DNA of 64,000 bases from positions 1-64,000 of the forward strand of contig CAYYPH010000004.1 of assembly GCA_964473485.1 (NCBI GenBank), read 5' to 3'. Below, one piece after another: positions 52,141-59,554 of this stretch. The DNA comes from CAIVAT01 sp964473485. GTDB lineage: Bacteria > Bacteroidota > Bacteroidia > Bacteroidales > FEN-979. Numbering within the stretch: the stretch's first letter is position 1; each line of letters begins with the position of its first letter. The notes under the pieces were generated by a model. That model did no database searches and was not told where the DNA came from. It saw nothing but the letters and a program-made list of their open reading frames with translations. The position numbers and the translations under genes were made by a program.

Positions 52141-53733
52141 TTAACGGGTAAATTCCCCTGCTGTTTCTGACGCCAGCCATGCGACGATAGCCAGAACCAT
52201 GGCGTTGTATTGCACATCCTCTGACGGGATCATCACAGGGATGTCGAGGTTAGTGTGGAAGATGCTCCGGTAATTCAGCGGGTCCTGGATAAACTGGTAC
52301 CCAGGCAATCCGGCTTCCTGAAACGACATATGATCGGTATCCCCTGTAAATTCAGCTGCAATAGTCTGAAAACGCGGTTCGCCGATCAGCGGTATCCAGG
52401 AATCGAACAGAGACTTTGCTTCGGCCGATTCCTGGGCATAGATCCCTCTGAAAGCACCGGCCCCGTTGTCGGAATTGAAATAAGCCACCAGCTTCTCATC
52501 ATGCCGGCCGGTGAAATGTTCTTTCACATAGGTTCCTGATCCAAGGAAATCGGCCATCTCCTCACTGCCCCAGAGAGCCAGCCGGATCGTTCGCCGGGGT
52601 TTCAGACCAGCCTCCTTCAGGATCCGGAGCGCCTCGATGCAGGTAAACACCCCGGCAGCATTGTCGGTAGCTCCCTGCCCAGCCGGATAGGCATCGAGGT
52701 GGGCGCCAATCATTACGACCTCTTCCTTCAGTTCTCCACCGGGAATCTCGGCAAACAGGCTCATTCCCGGAAGCCCCGGTTCCTCCGTCACACCAATCTC
52801 CAGCTCCATTTCAGCGGTATGTCCGCTTCGCAGCCGCATGACCAGGTCATGGTATTGATCCTCGGAGATGGTGATCTGGGGAAGGCCCACCGGATGTCCT
52901 TCAAACGCTGCATAGAAAAAAGCATCCAGGGGTTTTTGAGGAGGTTCGGAGGTGAAGGCGTTCATCGACTGAACGATCCCGTAGGGCTGTCTGCCTCCGA
53001 AGATCAGGGCTGCCGCTCCTTCCTGCTCCATAAAAGCGATGATTTCTGCCTGGCGGGTGAAGTATTTCATCAGCTTTCCTTCGAATGCTTTCTCCTTCTC
53101 CTTTCTGGCTGCAATCTCATCGGGACCGGGTACAGGCTGATCGGCCATCCGTTGCAGGGTAGTGTCGTGCAGCCTGGAGGCCAGGGGCTTAAAATCCAAT
53201 TCCCTCGCCAGTGGGGAGTCGATCAGCACGATCTTACCCTTCAGCTTTCCCGAAAACTGCTTCAGTTTCTCCAGATTGAACGTTCCCGGGAAAATCAGCT
53301 CTCCTCTGATCGGTCCGTTTGTTCCGCAGGTGTAGGCCCTGGGCAAAGCCGCCAGGGGATAAACATCGGGAGAGACAACAGTAGCCTTGAAATCCGTCAG
53401 TTTCCAGTTTTTGAAAGATGCGGGAAAGGGTTCCGTGTGGACATCCGAAAACCCGTAACGGGCAAGCGAATCGGTGAGGATCTTTACGGCCCGGGCATAT
53501 CCGTCGGAGCCATTCAGACGTGATCCCGCCAGACGGCAGAATCCGGCGATCTGCCGGGCAGGATCGTGTTGGGGGCCCAGCCGTTTTATCATACCGATCA
53601 TGGCTGTATCGGCAGGTTGAGCAGTTGCCCGATGGAAGCATAAGCAAAAAAGAAGACAACTGAAAAGAAGGGCAACGCGGATCATGGAAAATCCGGTTTT
53701 GCGGCTGAACAGGAGAGGACGGTAATGGTTCAT
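52141..53733 (-). CDS. Secreted M28-family zinc aminopeptidase
   Basis: A 530-aa protein; M17 (53685, MIRVALLFSCLLFCLCF) may be the true start, as the preceding residues are not signal-like. It has a PA-like insert (about 190-310), then the M28 core: GAHLDAYPAGQGATDNAAG (first zinc ligands H and D), WGSEEMADFLGS (general base E-E), NSDNGAG, FTGDTDHMSF (metal D) and IFHTNLDIP (last metal H). The enzyme releases N-terminal residues from peptides in the periplasm or outside the cell. Confidence 0.88.
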   Translation of the reverse strand: MNHYRPLLFSRKTGFSMIRVALLFSCLLFCLCFHRATAQPADTAMIGMIKRLGPQHDPARQIAGFCRLAGSRLNGSDGYARAVKILTDSLARYGFSDVHTEPFPASFKNWKLTDFKATVVSPDVYPLAALPRAYTCGTNGPIRGELIFPGTFNLEKLKQFSGKLKGKIVLIDSPLARELDFKPLASRLHDTTLQRMADQPVPGPDEIAARKEKEKAFEGKLMKYFTRQAEIIAFMEQEGAAALIFGGRQPYGIVQSMNAFTSEPPQKPLDAFFYAAFEGHPVGLPQITISEDQYHDLVMRLRSGHTAEMELEIGVTEEPGLPGMSLFAEIPGGELKEEVVMIGAHLDAYPAGQGATDNAAGVFTCIEALRILKEAGLKPRRTIRLALWGSEEMADFLGSGTYVKEHFTGRHDEKLVAYFNSDNGAGAFRGIYAQESAEAKSLFDSWIPLIGEPRFQTIAAEFTGDTDHMSFQEAGLPGYQFIQDPLNYRSIFHTNLDIPVMIPSEDVQYNAMVLAIVAWLASETAGEFTR

Positions 53734-53898
53734 GAAGGTTAAAGGTTGATACGTTCAGACAAAGAAACCTATAGAAAAGCTGCCCTGCAAAAACCTTTGA
53801 TGAGGGGTTAGTAAATCATGCCAAGCGAGAAGGATTCCGGGATTTTCATCAGAAAAGTGTGTTGTTGAGCAAATACACCGGTTCGTTGAATAAAAGTA

Positions 53899-55218
53899 TT
53901 ATTGCAACAATTTGACGATCTCCTGATTTCCCAGCATTTCTGCCATTTGCAAGGGAGTGTTGCCCCGTGAATCCTTTATGGTTTTATCGGCTCCATGCAT
54001 CAGAAGCATCCTGACCACTTCACTGTTTTTTTTATAAACCGCCAGATGAAGGGCGGTGGCTCCATTCCCGCTGTTTTTCACATCCAGGTCAACCTTCTGG
54101 TCAATGAAAAAACCGGCCATTTCGGTCTGACCGGCCAGAATAGCCGTTTGAAGCGCCGTGTTCCCGGATGAACTCATTACGGTTACTTTTGCCATGTTCG
54201 GATTTGATTTCCAGACTGTCCTTACTTTCTCAATATCACCTTCTTTGATGGCGTTGAACAACGATTCAGTTCCTGTTTTATCTGCTGTTCCTGCTTCGTT
54301 TAACAGCTTCTCATTGAAATACCTGCTCCGGGACAAGAGCACGAATTCTCCGCTCTGATTAAAAACAATGTTGAACTTTCGAAGAATTTTCAAGCCAATA
54401 TTCGCCATGTCGTTCCGATGAGAAAAACTTTCCGGATCACTTACCAGAACAGGAACTTCGCGGATAGTTATGTTACCCAGCGAGAACCCGGGCAAAACCA
54501 TTCTGTAGGCCACCTTCCTGCCGGGGCCGATACCCCCCAGGGTAACTGCGGTAAGGGTATCCTTCCTGCCCAGAAAATCATATCCGCGAATGTTTTTTTG
54601 ATTGATGATCAAAGGGCTGGCTGTGTTGCCGGTATCGAAATACATCGGTCCTTTTATTTCTTTCCCATCGCCCGTTAATAAACTTCCTTCAATGAACCGC
54701 ACGCCGCGATCAATGGTTGTTTTTACTTTCGAAGTCGCTTCATGGGTCATAATGGATTCTTCGGAGATGGTCAGTACCATGTCATCGAAATTGATTCCAA
54801 TGTGATAATCGGTTAACGATCCTAAACCCAGCAAGCCATTTGTATTCGTGCCATCCTTTAAAACAGCGGGTGGCAATGGAAACAGCGACAGGTTAATGGA
54901 AATATGCCCATCGCCCGCTTTCATATCTCTTTTTCCGAAATGGGCAATTCTCATCTCACCGCCGGAACCCCTGGCCGTGATGGTGGTATCGGGCTTCAGA
55001 CCGAGTGCATCGATGGTCTCCTGATCGATCCCGCTGCCACTTCCACCGGTATCGAATATTAAATTCAGGCTCATGCCATTCAACATGAGTCCTTTTACCA
55101 CGATACATTCTCCGTTGCCAAGCCTGGCAAACTCAATCGGCAGCCTTACTGTGGTTTGTGCGCTGAGCTGAAGACTCGCCACAATCATAACAAACAAGGT
55201 CAATCCTTTCATTTTCAT
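53899..55218 (-). CDS. Secreted retropepsin-like aspartyl protease fused to ankyrin repeats
   Basis: A 439-aa protein with signal peptide (SLQLSAQ). Two retropepsin-like halves follow: LIFDTGGSGSGID (D56) with GLLGLGSL as flap-side strand, and MYFDTGNTASPLII (D195) with NIGLKILRKFNIVFN. Residues ~318-439 are three to four ankyrin repeats (GNTALQTAILAGQTEMAGFF, GATALHLAVYKKNSEVVRML, GNTPLQMAEMLGNQEIVKLL). Both halves keep DTG, so an active monomeric aspartyl protease is plausible. Bacterial single-domain versions exist; adding ankyrin repeats on a secreted protein is uncommon. Confidence 0.82.
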   Translation of the reverse strand: MKMKGLTLFVMIVASLQLSAQTTVRLPIEFARLGNGECIVVKGLMLNGMSLNLIFDTGGSGSGIDQETIDALGLKPDTTITARGSGGEMRIAHFGKRDMKAGDGHISINLSLFPLPPAVLKDGTNTNGLLGLGSLTDYHIGINFDDMVLTISEESIMTHEATSKVKTTIDRGVRFIEGSLLTGDGKEIKGPMYFDTGNTASPLIINQKNIRGYDFLGRKDTLTAVTLGGIGPGRKVAYRMVLPGFSLGNITIREVPVLVSDPESFSHRNDMANIGLKILRKFNIVFNQSGEFVLLSRSRYFNEKLLNEAGTADKTGTESLFNAIKEGDIEKVRTVWKSNPNMAKVTVMSSSGNTALQTAILAGQTEMAGFFIDQKVDLDVKNSGNGATALHLAVYKKNSEVVRMLLMHGADKTIKDSRGNTPLQMAEMLGNQEIVKLLQ

Positions 55219-55522
55219 TATTATCGTTGTTTAGCGTCAGATCCATGGTATTACGGCCTTTGATGCCAGAGCAGCCGGAATGGTTGCCTTCGGAATTAAT
55301 CCGTTTACCCGCAAGATGCCTCCATTTTTGAAACCCGCCCATGGGAAACAAATTTTCAGGCAAAAAAACTGATGACGAGGCATTAACCCAAATTAATTCG
55401 TTCAGGTTCGGAAAGTAAACGATGACCTGTGAAACACCCGGAGATTGAAGAAATGGGATGGTTTATCGGGAATAATAGCGGATTTGTTGAAATTCCGCTT
55501 CAGCAGGCTTACCGGGAAAAAA
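55219..55522. other. 304-bp intergenic region
   Basis: Between the esterase-TPR and aspartyl protease genes, both on the minus strand. No exact TAnnTTTG element, gene or notable repeat was found. Confidence 0.4.
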
Positions 55523-56749
55523 TCATTGCTCCTTCATGAGGCCTTCGAGCTTCTTCCTTGTATCAATGTTTTCCTGTATGGATAATGCCTTGCGATACAT
55601 GCCGATGGCGCTCCTCTTATCGCCCGTTGCCGAATAATAATCACCCATTGAATCAAAGGCATTGTAGCTATCGGGATAGTTGGTGATATTCAGTTCGAAA
55701 AAATAGGCCGCCAATTTCAGATTATTAAGATACATGGCATTATAACCCAAGGTGTTGATGGTGCTTTCCGAAGGTTTTATCTCGTATCCCATTTTATCAG
55801 TAATGTTTTGATAGTGCTTCCCGATCCGATCAGCCAGTGCCATCGTGGTGTCGGCATAATCCCTTTTAGAAAGGTGTAAATCGTAAAAATCAAAAATAAA
55901 ATGCAGTGCATCGTAGGTAGCCATCAGCGGGACTGAACCATGGTTTTCGTTGTTGTAGTATTTTATCTGATATTTCAGTTTGTTGCCAGCGTAAGCGTGC
56001 AGCGTGTCGGAAAATTCCAGTAAGGACCTGATAGGCAGCGTACCCCTTGTCTTGTCGTTTCTGACACTTGCTGTATCCATCCCGGCATCCATGCTGTTGG
56101 CAACGGCCAGAAACAGACTTTTGTTGTTGAATGTTCGGTTACCTAAAGCCTTTGCTGCCGCTTTCAAGGAGAACTGACGATCCCACCACATGCTTGGATC
56201 GATGGCAACATATCCATTGAAGAGCCCGGGGTCTGTGATTAATGTGTTGATCACCGCCAAGCCACCCAACGAATGGCCGATCAACAGATTATAGGGTGCA
56301 ACGGGATATTTTAAAGCTACATGGGGCATCAATTCCTCTTTGATAAAGGCGAGGAAGCGGCTGTATCCTCCCGACGCCTCACTGATTGCACTGTCGCAAG
56401 TGGGGGTCAGGTCCCGGTACCTCTCTTTAACCGGTATTCCGACAACAATCATCTCCGGACAAATGGTATTTCCATTGATATAACTGAGCTGCTGCAACAT
56501 TCCCACTACCGAAACAAAATGCCAGTCTCCATCCAATAAATAAACTACCGGGTATCTCTTTTGATGCTCATTTGCAGTTGTTTCACCATCAGGCTTATAG
56601 ACCCATATTGATCTTTTTTCGCCCAGTATTTCCGAATAAACGGTATCCATTTCCCCTATTACAATGCCTTTCGACTGGGCATTTGTCAGGATGGAAAATG
56701 CAACCGTTGAAATCGTCAAAAAAATCAGTCGGACAAACATGCTTTTCAT
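55523..56749 (-). CDS. Secreted esterase (esterase D/Fes-like) with TPR tail
   Basis: A 408-aa protein with signal peptide (SILTNAQ). The alpha/beta-hydrolase domain (about 30-300) has YPVVYLLDGDWHF, the nucleophile elbow LLIGHSLGGLAVI (serine about 166), ATDPSMWW-like AIDPSMWWDRQFS and the catalytic histidine in NNENHGSVPL. It resembles the putative esterase family of IroE/Fes and feruloyl esterases. TPR-like helices end the protein (YNAFDSMGDYYSATGDKRSA). Only 8 bp follow the upstream TraB-like gene, so they are in one operon. Confidence 0.85.
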   Translation of the reverse strand: MKSMFVRLIFLTISTVAFSILTNAQSKGIVIGEMDTVYSEILGEKRSIWVYKPDGETTANEHQKRYPVVYLLDGDWHFVSVVGMLQQLSYINGNTICPEMIVVGIPVKERYRDLTPTCDSAISEASGGYSRFLAFIKEELMPHVALKYPVAPYNLLIGHSLGGLAVINTLITDPGLFNGYVAIDPSMWWDRQFSLKAAAKALGNRTFNNKSLFLAVANSMDAGMDTASVRNDKTRGTLPIRSLLEFSDTLHAYAGNKLKYQIKYYNNENHGSVPLMATYDALHFIFDFYDLHLSKRDYADTTMALADRIGKHYQNITDKMGYEIKPSESTINTLGYNAMYLNNLKLAAYFFELNITNYPDSYNAFDSMGDYYSATGDKRSAIGMYRKALSIQENIDTRKKLEGLMKEQ

Positions 56750-56757
56750 AACTACCT

Positions 56758-57501
56758 TTATTTGAAATGATTCAGCAAGATTTGGTTGCCCATTTCATCG
56801 GACACTGTTTTAAGGGTAAAACCCCGGTGGTCGGCACCCATTAAAAAGATCATTCGCTTTCCCTCGTTATTTTTAATGATATCCAGAATGTTATGGGCTA
56901 TATGCTCATCTCTCTGCTGATAGAAATCAGATAACGCCTCATAAGCTGTTGCATGCAGCAGAACCTTTAATTGTGCATAATAAACACGATTGATCAAATC
57001 ATATCTTCCATCATTTAATTCTGACAGCGAAGCATTCAGCGCCAGTTGGTCTTTTTCCTCCTGAATGATATCCAATATGGATATTTTGGCAAGAATGGCA
57101 CTGTCCTTACTTAATTCCTGCTGAAGCTTTTTTATGATACTTACTTCCTTCCAGTTGCGGTCGGGTATTGCTTTACCCTCTATATCCGAACCTAACCAGT
57201 CAAATCCCGCTATTCGTTTTGTGGGATATTTCCTGATACATTCATACATTTCAAACGGGTAGTTTTTTTTCAAATAGACAAACGAGCTGTCAATGTCCTC
57301 TGCCCTGATTTCAACCCCAATGATATCCGGATTGAATTTTTCAATGAATTTAAAAAGAGTGTCAAAGGTATAATTCGGATTAGTCCGGTGCGCTCCATGA
57401 ATCGTGCTGATTATCAACACTTCACTCTTTATCTCTTGTGTCATGCCTGCGATGTGCGGGAAACTTAGAAGCGAAAGTATGAGAATGGTCGTCTTGGACA
57501 T
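56758..57501 (-). CDS. TraB/GumN-like secreted protein
   Basis: Start at ATG 57501 (247 aa) with signal peptide (MSKTTILILSLLSFPHIAG); the longer frame overlaps the regulator gene. The fold pattern STIHGAHRTNPNYTFDTLF, IIGVEIR and RMIFLMGADHRG is that of the TraB/GumN/TIKI family, whose members are metal-dependent proteases in animals. The usual GxxH near the start is present as IHGAH, and the late HRG fits the second conserved block. Function in bacteria is unsettled. AT-richer than neighbours. Confidence 0.6.
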   Translation of the reverse strand: MSKTTILILSLLSFPHIAGMTQEIKSEVLIISTIHGAHRTNPNYTFDTLFKFIEKFNPDIIGVEIRAEDIDSSFVYLKKNYPFEMYECIRKYPTKRIAGFDWLGSDIEGKAIPDRNWKEVSIIKKLQQELSKDSAILAKISILDIIQEEKDQLALNASLSELNDGRYDLINRVYYAQLKVLLHATAYEALSDFYQQRDEHIAHNILDIIKNNEGKRMIFLMGADHRGFTLKTVSDEMGNQILLNHFK

Positions 57502-57532
57502 GGCTCTCTTTTTTACCTTACATTTATACATT

Positions 57533-58267
57533 TCAATGGGTAAATAACCGGTCAGACCGGCCTCCTGCCACAAACATCATGAACGCAGCCTTGTAGGTCT
57601 CACTCAGGGGAATAACATGGTTCCCGATGAATATCTGGTTGCGCTCCACCCGGTCAATCTTGTTAACCGCCACGATATAGGATTTGTGCACCCGGAAAAA
57701 ATTCTCTTCAGGTAACGATTTCTGGATTCCTGAAAAATTTTGAAGCACCATGATCCGTTGTGTCCGGGTCTGTATTCCCAGGTACTCCCGCATACCTTCA
57801 ATAAAGAGGATATCATCGAAGTCGACCCGCTGCATCCTGAATTCGGTACGGACAAAAAACCAGGTGCGCGGGGCGGGGTGGACGGGCGCTCCGGCAGCAG
57901 GATGAACGGTTTTGAACTGTTCATACACCTTTTCGATCGCCTGGATGAAGCGCTCAAAAGAGATGGGCTTGAGCAGGTAATCGGTCACATTCAGGTTGAA
58001 GGCATCGAGGGCATAGGCATCGTAGGCGGTGGTCAGCACAACCTTTGGTTTTATCCGTAATGTTTTAAGCAGTTGCAGCCCGGTGAACCGCTCCATCTCG
58101 ATGTCGAGAAAAATCAGGTCGACCGGGTTCGCCTTCAGGTAGGGCACCGCATCGAGGGCATTGTCGAAAGTGGCCGTGCACTCCAGGAACTGCACCCTGC
58201 CGATGTAGTCGACCATCTGCTCGATGGCGGGCAATTCATCATCAATGACGATGCACTTGATTTTCAT
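57533..58267 (-). CDS. LytTR-family response regulator
   Basis: Start at ATG 58267 (244 aa, MKIKCIVIDDELPAIEQM). The receiver has VIDDE, phospho-acceptor D in DLIFLDIEMERFTG, TT in LTTAYDAYAL and K in YLLKPISFERF. The LytTR domain has DDILFIEGMREYLGIQ and FFRVHKSYIVAVNKID. The gene overlaps the kinase stop by 26 bp. The TraB-like and esterase genes follow within 31 bp and 8 bp and may share the transcript. Confidence 0.9.
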   Translation of the reverse strand: MKIKCIVIDDELPAIEQMVDYIGRVQFLECTATFDNALDAVPYLKANPVDLIFLDIEMERFTGLQLLKTLRIKPKVVLTTAYDAYALDAFNLNVTDYLLKPISFERFIQAIEKVYEQFKTVHPAAGAPVHPAPRTWFFVRTEFRMQRVDFDDILFIEGMREYLGIQTRTQRIMVLQNFSGIQKSLPEENFFRVHKSYIVAVNKIDRVERNQIFIGNHVIPLSETYKAAFMMFVAGGRSDRLFTH

Positions 58268-59270
58268 TGGTCTCAATGGTTAGCGTTACGGTATAATGAT
58301 CCGCCTTGTCACCGATCTCCAGCCGGTGCATCCCGGGATAAAGCAGTTCCAGCCGGCGCCTGATGTTGCCAATCCCGATCCCCTTGTCCATTCTTTGCTC
58401 GGTTTCAGTCAACTCCCTCTTCGCATTCCGGCAGTAAAAACGAATGTTTGCACCGGTGATTGCAACCTCAATCACGATCTTGTCGCTGGCCGATTTTGAT
58501 CCGTGTTTAAAGGCGTTTTCGATGAAAGGGATGAACAGCAACGGCGGGATCATGACCCCGGGGGCAACGGGTTTTGCCGCAAAATCGACGAATCCGGGAT
58601 CCCTGTACCTGAGCTTCTGCAGGTCGAGGTAACTCCTGATATAGCTGATCTCTTTTTCAGCCGGAACTAATTCGGCAGCGGCATCATACAACATGTACCG
58701 CATGATGTCGGCCAGCTTGATGATGGCAAAAGATGTCTTTTCGGGATCACGTGCCGAGAACGAATGGATGTTGTTGAGGATGTTGAAAAGGAAATGGGGA
58801 TTGACCTGCGACCTCAGCAACGCCAGTTCCGTCCTCGTCTGCTGACGTTCCAGCTCCTTCTGCCGCTCACGCTCTTCAAACCAGTCGATCCCCATCCTGA
58901 AAAGGATCCCGTAGAAAGCGTACAACAGGTTATGCCCCATGCTCGAGAAGTAAAAGGCCTGCAACTGGCTGACATCATTTGTTCCAAGCAGATAATAATA
59001 TAACACCCACAAGCCGCTGTTGAGCAGGAAAAAGACCACCACCAGGAAAATATTCATGCTGAGGCGTTTTCGTGAATAGAACCGGGGTGCGAAGAAGAAG
59101 TAGAACACACAGAAGGTCAGGCAGTCGATCGGGAAGGTGTGCAGCATGGTGCCGAAGACCCGGTCGGCTGCTCCCTGCAGAAACAGATAGATGTTCCTGA
59201 GCAGGAAAACGACCACCTGGAAAATCCAGAAAGCCACCGGGGCCAGCAAACGGATCTTTTTAATCTGCAT
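58242..59270 (-). CDS. LytS-like sensor histidine kinase
   Basis: A 342-aa kinase with four N-terminal membrane helices (LLAPVAFWIFQVVVFLL, IDCLTFCVFYFFFAPRF, IFLVVVFFLLNSGLWVLYYY and one more), a charged coiled segment (ERERQKELERQQTRTELALL), His_kinase motif RSQVNPHFLFNILNNIHSF (phospho-His in NPHFLFN) and HATPase blocks FIPFIENAFKHGS and GIGIGNIRRRLEL. Divergent from the receptor gene at 59555. A -7 element lies 5 bp before the ATG. Confidence 0.9.
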   Translation of the reverse strand: MQIKKIRLLAPVAFWIFQVVVFLLRNIYLFLQGAADRVFGTMLHTFPIDCLTFCVFYFFFAPRFYSRKRLSMNIFLVVVFFLLNSGLWVLYYYLLGTNDVSQLQAFYFSSMGHNLLYAFYGILFRMGIDWFEERERQKELERQQTRTELALLRSQVNPHFLFNILNNIHSFSARDPEKTSFAIIKLADIMRYMLYDAAAELVPAEKEISYIRSYLDLQKLRYRDPGFVDFAAKPVAPGVMIPPLLFIPFIENAFKHGSKSASDKIVIEVAITGANIRFYCRNAKRELTETEQRMDKGIGIGNIRRRLELLYPGMHRLEIGDKADHYTVTLTIETNENQVHRH

Positions 59271-59275
59271 GGTGA

Positions 59276-59283
59276 CAAAAGTA
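59276..59283 (-). promoter_or_regulatory. -7 element (TACTTTTG) adjacent to a start codon
   Basis: CAAAAGTA (plus) is TACTTTTG (minus), 5 bp before the second LytS gene, the same arrangement as at 43708-43715. Confidence 0.45.
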
Positions 59284-59480
59284 GGAAAATGGCTGGTTAA
59301 GAAAGAAAAGATTAAACGTGCTGGTGAATCTTTTCAACCAAACGGCTATTTCAATCCCTGACTGGGGGGCATATGGGTAATCGTGAAGATTTGCAGATGC
59401 ACCGAAAAGATTTTTTATCTGGATCAGTACGTGTTTTCTTTGTGGGCAGTTCAATTTGCACTCCGTAGGTGCGCGAAATA

Positions 59481-59552
59481 AAAAGTCAAAATTCAAATGT
59501 CAAATGTCAAAATGCAAAGTCAAAGTGCAAAATGCAAAGTCAAAATGCAAAA
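59481..59552. repeat. Heptanucleotide array (AAAATGC/AAATGTC) before a receptor gene
   Basis: AAAAGTC, AAAATTC, AAATGTC, AAATGTC, AAAATGC, AAAGTC, AAAGTGC, AAAATGC and so on run up to 2 bp before the receptor ATG at 59555. The array is open in frame with the gene and would add a Lys/Cys-rich peptide (for example KCKVKVQNAKSKCKS) if an upstream start were used. Confidence 0.85.
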
Positions 59553-59554
59553 GC

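Noticed and set aside
59456..59554. 33-residue extension of the receptor at 59555
   Set aside because: It is encoded by the heptamer array and would precede a perfect signal peptide.
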